Positions 54,017-63,934 of a DNA stretch of 64,000 bases are shown here, in pieces. Location of the stretch: positions 124,001-188,000 of the forward strand of contig CAIJZY010000014.1 of assembly GCA_903825285.1 (NCBI GenBank), written 5' to 3'. The position numbers and the translations under genes are program-made. The notes beneath the pieces were generated by a model that searched no databases, was not told the DNA's origin, and worked only from the letters and a program-made list of their open reading frames with translations. This stretch comes from an uncultured Opitutia bacterium (GTDB taxonomy: Bacteria > Verrucomicrobiota > Verrucomicrobiia > Opitutales > Opitutaceae). The stretch's first letter is position 1, and each line of letters starts with the position of its first letter.

Positions 54017-54355
54017 CTAGCCCTGCTTGAGCTGTTCGCGCCAGCTGTGGATCTTGGCCTGGGCGCCGAAATGCTCGGCCTTCGCCTTGTCGCCGCGCTC
54101 CATCCAGATCCGCGAGAGCGTGGTGTTGATGAAGAGGTCGCCCGGCTGCAGGGCATGGGCCCGCTCGGCCGCCGCCAGCGCGGCGTCAAGGTGGCGGAGC
54201 GAGAAATTCACCTCCGCCAGCGCGTGCCACGCCTCAAACGACCCCGGCTCCGCCGCGGTCGCCTGCTCCAGCTTGGCCACGGCCGCCGCCGACTCGCCCA
54301 TGGCAAAGTCCGCGGTCGCGTCCTCGATCAGGTTCTGGAGTTCGTCGTCGGTCAT
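54017..54355 (-). CDS. Small TPR protein
   Basis: 112 residues with about three tetratricopeptide repeats (AAVAKLEQATAAEPGSFEAWHALAEVNFSLRHLDAALAAAERAHALQPGDLFINTTLSRIWMERGDKAKAEHF). No signal peptide, so probably a cytosolic adaptor. Partners unknown. Confidence 0.8.
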   Translation of the reverse strand: MTDDELQNLIEDATADFAMGESAAAVAKLEQATAAEPGSFEAWHALAEVNFSLRHLDAALAAAERAHALQPGDLFINTTLSRIWMERGDKAKAEHFGAQAKIHSWREQLKQG

Positions 54356-54385
54356 GGGTTCAGGCGCCAGTGTGGCCGGGCGGTG

Positions 54386-54416
54386 GAAAAAAGAAAGGAC
54401 GGCCCGAGGGCCGTCC
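54386..54416 (-). terminator. Intrinsic terminator of the yceI gene
   Basis: On the minus strand GGACGGCCC and GGGCCGTCC form a 9-bp stem followed by TTTCTTTTTT, 25 bp after the yceI stop. Confidence 0.85.
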
Positions 54417-54441
54417 CGAGATTCAGCGGGGCGTGCTCCGC

Positions 54442-55035
54442 TCAGGGCGCGCGGTGGTTGGCCTCGACGCTGAGCGTGATCGCCACGTCGTCGCCGAGCA
54501 TCTTGCCCATCATGGCGGGGCCGTTCACGCCGAAATCGGTCCGCTTGATCGTGGTCGTGGCCTCCCAGCCGGAGGTGGTGCTGCCGGGCTTCATGCCGGG
54601 GCTGAAGCCGAGGATCGTGACCTTCAGGGTGACGTCCTTCGTGACGTCCTTGATCGTGAGCTTGCCCGCCACGTCATAGGTGTCCTCGCCGGTCTTCTTC
54701 CACGAGGTGCTGGTGAAGCTCATCGCGGGGAACTTCGCGAAATCGAGGAAATCGGGGCTCTTCACGTGGGCGTCGCGCTTGTCGTTCGCGGTGTTGAGCG
54801 AGGCGACGTCCACCGTGGCGGTGACGGAGCTCTTCTCGAGGTTCTCCCGGTCCACGTTGATCGTGCCGGTGACCTTGGTGAAGGACGCGTTGAACTTCGA
54901 CACCATGTGGCGCACCGCGAAGCCGGCGCTGGAATGGACCGGGTCGATGGTGAAGGACTCGACGGCGGCCTGCGCGGAGGCAAGCAGGCCAAGGGCGAGG
55001 GCGGAGGCGAGGACGAGACGATGGAGTTTAATCAT
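54442..55035 (-). CDS. YceI-family periplasmic protein
   Basis: 197 residues from ATG 55035 with signal peptide LVLASALALGLLASAQA. The lipocalin-like YceI fold is clear: SFTIDPVHSSAGFAVRHMVSKFNASFTKVTGTINVD, SPDFLDFAKFPAMSFTS, DVAGKLTIKDVTKDVTLKVTILG. The family binds isoprenoid-like lipids in the periplasm. It ends in its own terminator and is probably monocistronic. Confidence 0.92.
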   Translation of the reverse strand: MIKLHRLVLASALALGLLASAQAAVESFTIDPVHSSAGFAVRHMVSKFNASFTKVTGTINVDRENLEKSSVTATVDVASLNTANDKRDAHVKSPDFLDFAKFPAMSFTSTSWKKTGEDTYDVAGKLTIKDVTKDVTLKVTILGFSPGMKPGSTTSGWEATTTIKRTDFGVNGPAMMGKMLGDDVAITLSVEANHRAP

Positions 55036-55090
55036 GGATTTATCAGGGAAGGGGACTGCGGAGTGAACGAATGTTTGCCCGGAGCGCAAC

Positions 55091-56167
55091 TCAGAGGATC
55101 AACATGGCGTCGCCATAGCTGAGGAACCGGTACTCCTTGGCGATGGCCTCGGCGTAGATCTCGCGCAGCCAGCCGATGCCCTCCGTCGTCCCGGGCGCCA
55201 GGAAGGCCGCCACCAGGCAGAGCAGGGTGGAGCGCGGCTGGTGGAAATTGGTGATCAGCACATCCACCGCCGGGCATGCGTGCGGCGGATAAATGAAGAT
55301 GTCCGCCTCGCCGAAATAATCCCCGTCCGTCCCCGCCGGCGCGCGCCGCAGGTAATCCTCGAGCGAGCGGACGGTGGTCGTGCCCACCGCGACCCGGCGC
55401 CCGGGCGGCTTCGCCAGGATCCGACGGGTGGACGCGGGCAGCTCGTACAGCTCATGGTGGATGTCGTGCGCCTCGATCGTGTCGGTCGAGATCGGCCGAA
55501 AGGTGCCGAGCCCCACGTGGAGCGTGAGGTCCGCCGGCTGCACGCCCTGCACGGCGAGCTCGGCCAGCAGGGCGGGGGTGAAGTGCAGCCCGGCCGTGGG
55601 CGCGGCGACCGCGACCTGGCGCGCGCGGTCCGCGTAGACGGTCTGGTAGCGCTCGAGGTCCTCGGTCCGGTGCGAGTCGTCGTCCCGCGTGATGTACGGC
55701 GGCAGCGGCACGTCGCCGAGGCGGTTCGCGACCGCCGTGATCGGCTCCTGGTTGCGCGTCTCGAAGCGCACGAACGCCGAGCCGTCGGGCTCCTTGGCCA
55801 CGATCTCGCCGCGGAAGTCGCCCGCCGGGTGGGCGAAGGTCGCGCCCACGGGCAGCTTCTTGCCCGGCTTGATCAGGCAGCGCCACGTCCGGCCGTCCTC
55901 CGCCGGCCGGAGCAGGAAGCACTCAACCTGCCCGCCGGTGGGCCGCTGCGCGTGCAGCCGCGCGGGCAGCACGGCCGCGTTGTTGCGGAATAGTGTGTCG
56001 CCGGCGCGCAGGAAACGCGGCAGGTCGGCGAACGTGTGGTGCGCCACGCCGTGCGCCGCGCGGTCCACCACCAGCAGCCGTGACTGGTCGCGCCGGGCGG
56101 CCGGCGTCTGCGCGATCAGGCGCGGCGGCAGGTCGTAGTCGAACAGGTCGGTGGCAAGCGGCGGCAC
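55091..56167 (-). CDS. queA: tRNA preQ1 ribosyltransferase-isomerase
   Basis: 358 residues from GTG 56167 (VPPLATDLFDYDLPPRLIAQ); a TTG start six codons upstream is also possible. QueA signatures are RDQSRLLVVDR, LPPYITRDDDSHRTEDLERYQTVYA, APTAGLHFTPALL, THVGLGTFRPI-like sequence and TNFHQPRSTLLCLVAAF. Transfers ribose from SAM to make epoxyqueuosine in tRNA. No other queuosine gene is adjacent. Confidence 0.95.
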   Translation of the reverse strand: MPPLATDLFDYDLPPRLIAQTPAARRDQSRLLVVDRAAHGVAHHTFADLPRFLRAGDTLFRNNAAVLPARLHAQRPTGGQVECFLLRPAEDGRTWRCLIKPGKKLPVGATFAHPAGDFRGEIVAKEPDGSAFVRFETRNQEPITAVANRLGDVPLPPYITRDDDSHRTEDLERYQTVYADRARQVAVAAPTAGLHFTPALLAELAVQGVQPADLTLHVGLGTFRPISTDTIEAHDIHHELYELPASTRRILAKPPGRRVAVGTTTVRSLEDYLRRAPAGTDGDYFGEADIFIYPPHACPAVDVLITNFHQPRSTLLCLVAAFLAPGTTEGIGWLREIYAEAIAKEYRFLSYGDAMLIL

Positions 56168-56287
56168 GGCCCGAACACGCCGCAAGCGCCGCCGCGAGGC
56201 GAGCCGGATTTTGCGCCGTCAACCGGCCCGGGGGACAGCTGCCCCAACGGACAGCTGAACAGCCGCGGCCGTTTTCGATATTCTCGG

Positions 56288-57874
56288 GTGATGATCCGAC
56301 ACGAATCCACGGGCAGCATCGTTGAACCGGCCGGTCGGAACCCGGGACTGCGGTGGGCCCGCCTAGTGACCGGCCTACTCGTCGGCTCGCTGCCCGGCCT
56401 GTGCGCCGCCAGCGCCGACCACCAGCCGCCGTCCGCTCCGGGATCGCTCGTCGCCCACGCGATCGGAATCACGGAGCTCACCCTCGAATGGTCCGCCGCG
56501 TCCGACAATGTCCGCGTGACGGCCTACGAGGTCAGCCAGGATGGATGTGTGGCGGGCACCACGTCGGGACTGAGCCGGCACGTCACGGCGCTTGATCCGG
56601 GCTCTTCCCACCAATTCGCGGTGCGGGCCCGGGACGCCGCCGGGAACTGGTCGGTGCCGACCGCGCCCACCACCGTGACCACCCTGACAGATGTCACGCC
56701 GCCCACGATCCCCGGCGGCCTGGACGCGGGGGACGTCACGCTGCAGGGCTTTCAGCTGACCTGGGCGGCGTCGGCCGATGACGTGAAGGTCACGGGCTAT
56801 GAGATTTTCCGCAACGGCGAGTCGGTCGCGACCACCGCCGGACGCTCGCATCGGGTCGGCGGACTCGCCCCGGGCACGAACTCGCGCATGGCGGTGCGGG
56901 CGCGGGATGCGGCAGGCAACTGGTCCGGCCGCAGCGAGGAGCTGGCCGTTTCCACCCTGGCGGACACCACGCCGCCTTCGCGGCCGGCTGAGCTCTGCGC
57001 CGCCGGCGTCAGGCCCACACGCCTCACGCTCAGATGGGAGCCGGCGAAGGACAATGTGCGGGTCACGGCCTACGAAGTGTTTCGCGACGGTGTTTCGCTC
57101 GGCGTGTCCTCGTCAACGGCCCGCATGATCACCGGCCTCGCGCCCGCCACGCTCTATCACCTGACCGTCCGCGCCGGTGACGCCGCCGGCAATTGGTCGC
57201 CCGCGAGCGCCGCACTGGCGGTCACGACCGCCGCCGATGCCAAGCGGCCCACGGCTCCGGCCGGACTCACCGCCGTCCCGCTGGGCTCGACGGGCTTCAC
57301 GCTGCAATGGCGGCCATCCACCGACAATGTCGGTGTGACCGGCTACGAGGTGCTGCGCGATGGGGTGGTCATTGGCACGACGACGAACACGTCGCTGGTC
57401 GTCACCGGCCTGGCTCCGTCCGCGGCGTACCGCTTCACGGTGCGGGCGCGCGATGCCGCGGGGAATTGGTCCTCCGCGAGTGCGGCCGTGAAGGTGAAGA
57501 CCACGGCGGCGGACCTGGTTCCTCCCGCCGCTCCGACGCAGTTGGTGGCCGGTGCCATCACTGCGACAGGGTTCACACTCTCATGGTCGGTTGCGCACGA
57601 CGACGTGGGCGTCGCCGGCTACGAGGACAGTTACGCCCACCAGCGCGGCCAGATGGATCGCGATGGCGAGCCCTACGGCCCGGTGTTCGGGCATTTGTTT
57701 GCCGGCTTCACGCCGGACCGGACCGATGCGCGTCCGGAGCTGGCCGACCGCATGGCGGAGCGCACGTATCAGCAGCTCCGCAGCTTTTTTGACCAGACGC
57801 ACGCGCAGAAGTCATGTGACGACTGGGCCAACATCCTGCCGGTGGTGGATCACTGGGCGAGAATCGAGAAATGA
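56288..57874 (+). CDS. Fibronectin type III repeat protein with unrelated C-terminus
   Basis: 528 residues from GTG 56288 or ATG 56291. After a probable signal region (RLVTGLLVGSLPGLCAASA) come four complete FN3 repeats of about 90 residues, each with a DNVxVTxYEV strand and RARDAAGNWS. A fifth breaks off at DDVGVAGYE and is followed by 75 residues of different character (DSYAHQRGQMDRDGEPYGP to the end). The complete FN3 domains suggest an extracellular carbohydrate-associated protein. The join looks like a deletion fusing two genes; I do not recognise the tail. Confidence 0.75.
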   Translation: MMIRHESTGSIVEPAGRNPGLRWARLVTGLLVGSLPGLCAASADHQPPSAPGSLVAHAIGITELTLEWSAASDNVRVTAYEVSQDGCVAGTTSGLSRHVTALDPGSSHQFAVRARDAAGNWSVPTAPTTVTTLTDVTPPTIPGGLDAGDVTLQGFQLTWAASADDVKVTGYEIFRNGESVATTAGRSHRVGGLAPGTNSRMAVRARDAAGNWSGRSEELAVSTLADTTPPSRPAELCAAGVRPTRLTLRWEPAKDNVRVTAYEVFRDGVSLGVSSSTARMITGLAPATLYHLTVRAGDAAGNWSPASAALAVTTAADAKRPTAPAGLTAVPLGSTGFTLQWRPSTDNVGVTGYEVLRDGVVIGTTTNTSLVVTGLAPSAAYRFTVRARDAAGNWSSASAAVKVKTTAADLVPPAAPTQLVAGAITATGFTLSWSVAHDDVGVAGYEDSYAHQRGQMDRDGEPYGPVFGHLFAGFTPDRTDARPELADRMAERTYQQLRSFFDQTHAQKSCDDWANILPVVDHWARIEK

Positions 57875-57875
57875 C

Positions 57876-58121
57876 ATGAAGAAAACCGCTGGAATCAGCC
57901 TGCTGCTCACGGCCTTGGTCGTGGCGACCTACCTTGCGATGAATCACGGGGCCATTGAGCAGAGCGTGAAGTGGTGGCTCTTTGGGTGTCATTTGCTGCT
58001 CGCCGTGGCCGGTATGCTCACCGGTCTGGCGGCGATGATCATGCGGCAGTGGTGGGGGACGATCGCGCTCGTGAGCTGCGGCTTCTTCCTGTGGATCCAA
58101 CTCGTGGGCCGGATCTTCTAG
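57876..58121 (+). CDS. Small membrane protein
   Basis: 81 residues with two or three hydrophobic segments (ISLLLTALVVATYLAM, LFGCHLLLAVAGMLTGLAAMI, TIALVSCGFFLWIQLV). It starts 1 bp after the FN3 gene stop. No recognised family. Confidence 0.6.
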   Translation: MKKTAGISLLLTALVVATYLAMNHGAIEQSVKWWLFGCHLLLAVAGMLTGLAAMIMRQWWGTIALVSCGFFLWIQLVGRIF

Positions 58122-58242
58122 GACGCCACTGCGGTCCGCGATTAGCGAGGAATGACGCGAGGGTGGGGCTGGGCGCGGGCGAATCCGTTTCCGGTCTTGA
58201 CCGGGGGAGGCCCCGGAGCACCGTTGCCCTTCCAACCGTCAC

Positions 58243-58316
58243 TGCCTGATGGTGTAATGGTAGCACAGGCGACTTTGACTCGCCTAGTCGTGGTTCGAAT
58301 CCACGTCGGGCAGCCA
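58243..58316 (+). tRNA. tRNA-Gln (UUG)
   Basis: The cloverleaf is clear. Acceptor TGCCTGA pairs with TCGGGCA, the anticodon stem GGCGA/TCGCC encloses loop CTTTGAC with anticodon TTG, and the T arm is GTGGTTCGAATCCAC. Discriminator G and an encoded CCA follow. Confidence 0.97.
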
Positions 58317-59011
58317 TTCGACGCGCCGTCCAAGCACGGCTTGCTCATGGCCTGCGGCCGGCATACGCGAAGACATGAACACTGCCGTCCGCCTACCTTG
58401 GTTGAAGCGAATGAAGCGAATCTATGACGTGGAACCGAGTTTCCGACAGTGCTCCTTCAACCTAGCGGTTTCCCGATCTTGGTAAGTGCTTGCAGTCTCC
58501 TCTCTGAGCGGGCCGATTCGCTTCAAGTAGTTCTCGAACTGAATTCAATTGGGCAGCCACCGAGATTTCTAATCCAAAAAATGAGGTGGGTGTTGCACAC
58601 GCTGTAAGCCTGGGAAATCCGCCACCTGCAGGGAGAGCCTGTGCAACGGATCGTGCGATAATTTGGATTGGGGAGTCGTGCCGACAGTCGATCGGTTTGA
58701 CCGGCCGCATCGCAGCTGAGGCGTGGCACACTTCGCGTGACCCGCTGTGGATACGAACTACCGGGTTCCACTTGTGACACGAAAATATTGACCCCGGCGC
58801 GGATCGCGAACTGCCAAAAACCGGGAAATCCGGCCCCTCTTCTCGTCTCGACGACCAAGCGAAGAACACGAACGATTCCGGTAGATCCAGCGAGCCAACC
58901 TCTTCGAGATCGCCAGGCCTTCGATGCAAGTCCCGCTCAACCCCGGAGTGGATGCGAACCGCCAAACTCGGGAAAAATTTGGTGTGATTGCCGGGAAACT
59001 CTACGACAACA
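58317..59011. other. Gene-free region with tRNA-end-like fragments
   Basis: About 695 bp of lower GC with no supportable gene. GGGCAGCCA, the 3' end of the tRNA, recurs at 58551-58559. Two inverted T-arm-like strings, GTGGATACGAACTAC (58747) and GTGGATGCGAACCGCC (58948), are also present. This suggests scars of past integration at the tRNA gene. Short ORFs here translate to tRNA-like artefacts. Confidence 0.5.
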
Positions 59012-59584
59012 CTAGCATTCGCATCGCTTGCGTGGGATGGCTTCGATCACCCGACCACGTCTGTCGAACTCGAAGCGGCAGCATTGATCGAGCATTTCCC
59101 GCAGCATGCGGCGCGCCCGCCGCACCCGGCTCTTGGTGGCCGTGAGGGAGAGCCCCAACGCCGTCGCCACATCCTGCAGTGCCTCACCCTGAAATTCGTG
59201 CCGCACCAGCGGTTCGCGATAGGCGGGCGGCAGTGCGGCGATGAACCGGCGGAGCGACTCCGTGAGATCGACGGCGTCCCGCCCCTCGGGGTCCTCTGCC
59301 TCCAATTCAAAATCCAGCGGCAGGTTTTCCTTGCGCGCGCGGTAGTGGTCGATGACCGCGTTGCGCGCGATCCGATAGACCCAGCCTTGCAGCTTGGCGG
59401 GCTCCCTTAGCACCGGCAGGGCCTTATGAATTCGGACGAACACCTCTTGCAGCAGATCATCCGCATCGGCCTCCGTGCGTGTGCGCGTCCGCAGGAATCT
59501 TCGCAACGGGTGCGAGAATTCCCGCCAGAGCACCTCGGCGGGCGCAGCGGACGCCGCCGGCTTGGAGACTTTGAGCTTGATCAT
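59012..59584 (-). CDS. SigZ-like ECF sigma factor
   Basis: 190 residues from ATG 59584 (MIKLKVSKPAASAAPAEVLWREF). Region 2 is EADADDLLQEVFVRIHKAL with LQGWVYRIARNAVIDHYRARK; region 4 is FIAALPPAYREPLVRHEFQGEALQDVATALGLSLTATKSRVRRARRMLREML. The C-terminal CCRFEFDRRGRVIEAIPRKRCEC resembles the Cys-containing tail of SigZ-type factors. It is the last gene after arsM, and SigZ-like genes beside arsM occur in other genomes. Confidence 0.88.
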   Translation of the reverse strand: MIKLKVSKPAASAAPAEVLWREFSHPLRRFLRTRTRTEADADDLLQEVFVRIHKALPVLREPAKLQGWVYRIARNAVIDHYRARKENLPLDFELEAEDPEGRDAVDLTESLRRFIAALPPAYREPLVRHEFQGEALQDVATALGLSLTATKSRVRRARRMLREMLDQCCRFEFDRRGRVIEAIPRKRCEC

Positions 59585-59640
59585 AGGTCCCGTCCCATGG
59601 GTTGGCAAAATTGAGGAGCCACGGGCGTCCGGTCGCGAGG

Positions 59641-60507
59641 TTAGCTGCAGCAGGTCGGGGCGCAGCAGCCGGCCTGGGGTTTCGTGGCGGTCACTTCGGC
59701 CGCAAACACCTTTGACTCGAAACCGCGTTTTGAGTCCCAGCTTGAGATCACCTCATCGCTGTTGCCCTTGGTCTTGATCACGATGTCCGCAAAGCCCGCG
59801 TCCTCCAGGATTCGTATCAGTTCGGTGTGGAGCGTGGCGCCGGCCAGGCACCCGCTGTGCAGGGCGAGGTCGCGTTTCACCTCATCGGACAATTGCTCGC
59901 GGGCGACCACATCCGACACAGCCAGCCGACCGCCCGGACGGAGCGCCCGGAACGCCTCCCGATAAACGGGCCGCTTGTCCGGGCAGAGGTTGATGACGCA
60001 GTTGGAGATGATCACGTCGACGGACGCATCCGCCACCGGCAGGGCTTCGATCTCACCCAGCCGAAATTCGACCTGGGCATAACCGCCCTTCTTCGCATTG
60101 GCGCGAGCCTTGGTCACCATCTCCGGAGTCATATCGACGCCGATCACCCGGCCGGTCGGCCCGACCGCCCGAGCGGCGATAAAAGCGTCGAAGCCCGCCC
60201 CGGCTCCGAGATCGAGCACCGTTTGCCCGGGTTCCAGAGAAGCCAACGCGACGGGATTACCGCAGCCCAGGCCAAGGTTGGCCCCATCGGGTATCCCGGC
60301 GAGGTCGGCCTCGGAATAGCCCAGCGTCCGCGCCTGGGCGCCGGCACCGCAGCAGCTGGATGCTGCCGGGTCAGATCCAGCGGGCTGGCAGCACGCATGG
60401 GACGAGGCCTGGCCTTCCTTGAGGGTCGTCTCACCCTTGGCGATCGAGCCGTAGCGACGGCGCACTTCCTCCCGGAGAACTTCCGGATCATGGGTTGTTT
60501 GGTTCAT
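59641..60507 (-). CDS. arsM: Arsenite S-adenosylmethionine methyltransferase
   Basis: 288 residues. The SAM motif is [20 protein letters not shown]. Arsenic-binding Cys residues sit in an N-terminal CC pair (SSCCGAG), in [34 protein letters not shown], and in HSGCLAGA. A Cys-rich tail (GCCAPTCCS) may also bind metalloid. ArsM converts As(III) to methylated forms. It lies 65 bp downstream of acr3 on the same strand. Confidence 0.94.
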   Translation of the reverse strand: MNQTTHDPEVLREEVRRRYGSIAKGETTLKEGQASSHACCQPAGSDPAASSCCGAGAQARTLGYSEADLAGIPDGANLGLGCGNPVALASLEPGQTVLDLGAGAGFDAFIAARAVGPTGRVIGVDMTPEMVTKARANAKKGGYAQVEFRLGEIEALPVADASVDVIISNCVINLCPDKRPVYREAFRALRPGGRLAVSDVVAREQLSDEVKRDLALHSGCLAGATLHTELIRILEDAGFADIVIKTKGNSDEVISSWDSKRGFESKVFAAEVTATKPQAGCCAPTCCS

Positions 60508-60572
60508 ACATACTATCAGACGGAAGGCGGAGCCAAAGGACGCAAAGAATCAGCTCCATCGCGGGCCGAGCG

Positions 60573-61637
60573 TCAGGGCGTGCCAGCGGAGTCAGGGGAA
60601 AACTTCTCGCGCAGGCGCAGGGCCACATGAACGAGACCGATGAGCGCCGGCACCTCCACCAGCGGACCCACTACGGCCGCGAAGGCCACACCCGAATTGA
60701 GGCCGAAGACGGCGATGGCCACGGCAATCGCCAGTTCGAAATTGTTTCCCGCCGACGTGAAGGCAAGCGTCGTGGACCGTTCGTAGTCGGCCCCGAGTTT
60801 CTTCGCCATGAGAAAACTGACGAAGAACATGATCGCAAAATAGAGGACCAGCGGAAGGGCGATCCGCAGCACGTCGACGGGGAGTTCGACAATCGCATTA
60901 CCCTTGAACGTGAACATCATTACGATGGTGAAGAGCAGAGCGCCGAGCGTGAGCGGCGAGATCCGCGGAATGAATTTCTGCTCATACCACTCCTCCCCTT
61001 TGAGCGGGACCAGGATCACCCGGCTCAGCACTCCGGCGGCAAACGGGATGCCGAGATAGGTCATCACGCTCCAGAAAATGTCACTCATCGCGATCTTCAC
61101 GATCCGACCCTCGAGGCCGAAGTAGGGCGGCAGCACGGTCAGGAAGAGCCAGGCAAACGCGCTGTAGGTGAGGATCTGCGCAATGCTGTTCAAGGCGACG
61201 AGTCCCGCGGCGTATTCGCGGCTGCCCTTGGCGAGCTCGTTCCAGACGAGGACCATGGCGATACAGCGCGCGATCCCGACCAGGATCAGCCCCACCATGT
61301 AGTCGGGCCGGTCGCGCAGGAACATGACCGCGAGGAGAAACATCAGCACCGGGCCGACCAGCCAGTTCTGCACCAGCGAAAGGGCAAGGATGCGGGTATC
61401 CGCGAAGACCTTGGGGAGCTGCGAATACTTCACCTTCGCGAGCGGCGGATACATCATCAGGATGAGTCCGACGGCGATGGGCAGATTGGTCGTGCCCACG
61501 GTGAATGGAGCGAAAAAGGCGGCCGGATCAGCGATGACAAAATGACCGAGCATCACACCGAGCGCCATGGCCGCAAAGATCCAGACCGTCAGGTAACGGT
61601 CGAGGAATGACAGGTTCTTGGCGACGTTTTCACGCAT
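60573..61637 (-). CDS. acr3: ACR3-family arsenite efflux permease
   Basis: 354 residues with ten membrane segments. The conserved Cys is in [17 protein letters not shown], and the conserved Glu region is [22 protein letters not shown]3 pumps arsenite out using the proton-motive force and needs no ATPase. Third gene of the arsenic operon. Confidence 0.95.
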   Translation of the reverse strand: MRENVAKNLSFLDRYLTVWIFAAMALGVMLGHFVIADPAAFFAPFTVGTTNLPIAVGLILMMYPPLAKVKYSQLPKVFADTRILALSLVQNWLVGPVLMFLLAVMFLRDRPDYMVGLILVGIARCIAMVLVWNELAKGSREYAAGLVALNSIAQILTYSAFAWLFLTVLPPYFGLEGRIVKIAMSDIFWSVMTYLGIPFAAGVLSRVILVPLKGEEWYEQKFIPRISPLTLGALLFTIVMMFTFKGNAIVELPVDVLRIALPLVLYFAIMFFVSFLMAKKLGADYERSTTLAFTSAGNNFELAIAVAIAVFGLNSGVAFAAVVGPLVEVPALIGLVHVALRLREKFSPDSAGTP

Positions 61638-61670
61638 GGTATTCGAGGGGTTGTGGCTAGAAATCGGGGA

Positions 61671-62912
61671 TCAGTCGCCGTCACCGGCCTTGACCCCGGC
61701 CGCCGCCAGCCGCTGCGGATGCAGCGCATGTTTCGGCAGAGCCAAGGCGATAACCGCGGCCACCAGAGCGAAGGCCACGGTCCCCCAAAGGCACCCGGCC
61801 AGTCCGGCCAGTTGGAACAGTAGGCCCGAGAGCAGGCAGCCCACTAAACGGCCCCCGGCGTTGGCCATGTAATAGAATCCCACGTTGAGGGCGACCTTGT
61901 CGCCATCGGTATAGTCGAGGACCAGGTAGGAATGCACCGCCGAGTTCACGGCGAAGACCGCGCCGAAGACCGCCAGCCCGCCGACAATCACGAGCTGCGG
62001 GCTGAGGGTTGTCATGAGACCCAACGGGATGAGTGCGGCGACGCCCGTCAGGAGAAAGGCCGTGCCAGCCGCTACGCCACCGCCTGGTGTGCGACCCCGC
62101 AGCAGGGCGGGCGAGGCCGACTGGACGATGCCATAACCAATCACCCAGATGGCCATAAAAGCTCCGACCTTTTCGAAGCTCCAGTTCAGCGTGCCTTCCA
62201 GGAAAATGGGCACGCCCACGACGAACCAGATGTCGCGCGCCCCGAAGAGAAACAGGCGCGCCGCCGAGAGCACGTTGATGTTCCGGTCCTTGGAAAACAG
62301 CTCCTTGAACTTAACCTTGCTCTTGGTCATCCCCATGTCCGGCGGCAGCACCGCCCATGAGCCCAGCGCCACGACGAGCAGCGCCGCCGCCATGATCCAG
62401 AGGGCCGGCGCAAAGCCGGCCACGTGCAGCAGAAAGCTGCCCACGAAGAACCCAACGCCCTTGAGCGCGTTCTTGGAGCCGGTGAGGATGGCGACCCATT
62501 TGAACAATGCCCCGCTGGCGTCCGGCGGCACCACGACCTTGATCGCGCTCTTTGCGCTCATCTTGGTGAGGTCCTTGGCGATGCCGGACAGCGACTGCAT
62601 CACCATCACGTAGGCCACCGACAGTAATTCCGGCCAGGCGGGATTGAGCAAGGCGAGCAACCCGAGCGACACGACTTGCAGCATCAGTCCCCCGATCAGC
62701 GTGACCCGCAGCCCCATCTGGCTGCCGAGCCATCCGCCCAAGAGATTGGTGACGATCCCAAAGAACTCATAGAAGAGGAACAGGAATGCGAGTTGCACCG
62801 GGCTGTAGCCCAGGTGGAAGAAATGCAGCAGTACGAGCATCCGGAGCGCTCCGTCGGTCAGCGTGAAGCCCCAATAGGCCCCCGTGACGAAGACGTAGTT
62901 CCGGAGATTCAC
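61671..62912 (-). CDS. arsJ: ArsJ-type MFS organoarsenical efflux permease
   Basis: 413 residues from GTG 62912 (VNLRNYVFVTGAYWGFTLTDGALRMLVLLHFF), 2 bp after the gap stop. Twelve membrane segments. The block SGIAKDLTKMSAKSAIKVVVP is typical of ArsJ. ArsJ exports 1-arseno-3-phosphoglycerate, made by the adjacent dehydrogenase from arsenate and glyceraldehyde-3-phosphate. The tight coupling to gap supports this assignment over a generic MFS transporter. Confidence 0.93.
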   Translation of the reverse strand: MNLRNYVFVTGAYWGFTLTDGALRMLVLLHFFHLGYSPVQLAFLFLFYEFFGIVTNLLGGWLGSQMGLRVTLIGGLMLQVVSLGLLALLNPAWPELLSVAYVMVMQSLSGIAKDLTKMSAKSAIKVVVPPDASGALFKWVAILTGSKNALKGVGFFVGSFLLHVAGFAPALWIMAAALLVVALGSWAVLPPDMGMTKSKVKFKELFSKDRNINVLSAARLFLFGARDIWFVVGVPIFLEGTLNWSFEKVGAFMAIWVIGYGIVQSASPALLRGRTPGGGVAAGTAFLLTGVAALIPLGLMTTLSPQLVIVGGLAVFGAVFAVNSAVHSYLVLDYTDGDKVALNVGFYYMANAGGRLVGCLLSGLLFQLAGLAGCLWGTVAFALVAAVIALALPKHALHPQRLAAAGVKAGDGD

Positions 62913-62914
62913 GG

Positions 62915-63934
62915 TCAGAGCGAGGCGGCGACCTTGCGGGCCAGTTCCGCCATGCGGTTGGAATAGCCCCACTCGTTGTCATACCACGCGTAGATTTTCA
63001 CGAGGCGTCGGTTTACCACCATCGTGGAGAGGGCGTCGATGGTGGCTGAGGCGGGGTTGCCCTTGAAGTCGATGGAAACCAAGGGGCGGGTCTCATATGC
63101 CATGATCCCCTTGAGCGGGGCGGTTTCGCTGGCCGCCTTGAGCAGGGCGTTGACCTCCTCGATGGTTGTGTCGCGCTTAACCTGAAAGACGCAGTCGGTC
63201 AGGGAGCCGGTCAAAAGGGGCACGCGAATGGCGTGACCGTTGAGCTTGCCCTGCAGTTCGGGGTAAATGAGGCCGATGGCCGTGGCGCTGCCGGTGGTCG
63301 TCGGAATCAGCGAAAGGCCGGCCGCCCGCGCCCGGCGCAGGTCCTTGTGGGGCGCATCGATGATCGTCTGCGTGTTGGTGGCGTCATGCACGGTCGTGAT
63401 TGCGCCGTGTTCGATCCCGATTCCCTCGTGAATCACCTTCACCACCGGGGCGAGACAGTTGGTGGTACAGGAGGCGTTGGTCAGGAGGCGATGTTTGGCC
63501 GCATCATAGAGGTGGTCGTTCACCCCCATCACGATGTTGAGGGCGTCGGCGCCCTTGACCGGCGCAGCCACGATGACCTTTTTTACGCCACGCTCGAAGT
63601 AGGGCGCCAGCTGCTCCGGGGTGCGGAACTTGCCGCTGCACTCCAGCACGAGGTCCACGCCCTGGGCGGCCCAGTCCACGTCGCCCGGCTTGGCCTGTTC
63701 CGTGAAGGCAAGCCGTTGTTGTCCGATGCGGAGGGTGCCCTTGCCCTCGGCCACCGCCTCCTGCGACCAGCGTCCCTGCACGGAGTCAAACGTGAGCAGG
63801 TGCGCGGCGCACTCGGCGCCGCCCTTGGGGTCGTTGATGACCACCCAGTCGAACTCGGGCCAGTTCCAGGCGGCGCGGAAGGTAAGTCGGCCGATGCGGC
63901 CAAAGCCATTGATGCCGATGCGGGTCTTTTTCAT
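62915..63934 (-). CDS. gap: Glyceraldehyde-3-phosphate dehydrogenase of the arsenic operon
   Basis: 339 residues. NAD site [16 protein letters not shown], catalytic Cys in [13 protein letters not shown], and [41 protein letters not shown]. Next to arsJ, this paralogue is expected to use arsenate in place of phosphate, giving 1-arseno-3-phosphoglycerate for export. The 66 bp upstream shows no clear ArsR operator; a regulator may lie beyond the window edge. Confidence 0.93.
   Translation of the reverse strand: MKKTRIGINGFGRIGRLTFRAAWNWPEFDWVVINDPKGGAECAAHLLTFDSVQGRWSQEAVAEGKGTLRIGQQRLAFTEQAKPGDVDWAAQGVDLVLECSGKFRTPEQLAPYFERGVKKVIVAAPVKGADALNIVMGVNDHLYDAAKHRLLTNASCTTNCLAPVVKVIHEGIGIEHGAITTVHDATNTQTIIDAPHKDLRRARAAGLSLIPTTTGSATAIGLIYPELQGKLNGHAIRVPLLTGSLTDCVFQVKRDTTIEEVNALLKAASETAPLKGIMAYETRPLVSIDFKGNPASATIDALSTMVVNRRLVKIYAWYDNEWGYSNRMAELARKVAASL

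Noticed and set aside
58462-58965. 167-codon minus-strand ORF
   Set aside because: Its repeated VRIHSG strings come from T-arm-like DNA; there is no domain and the region is AT-richer non-coding sequence.
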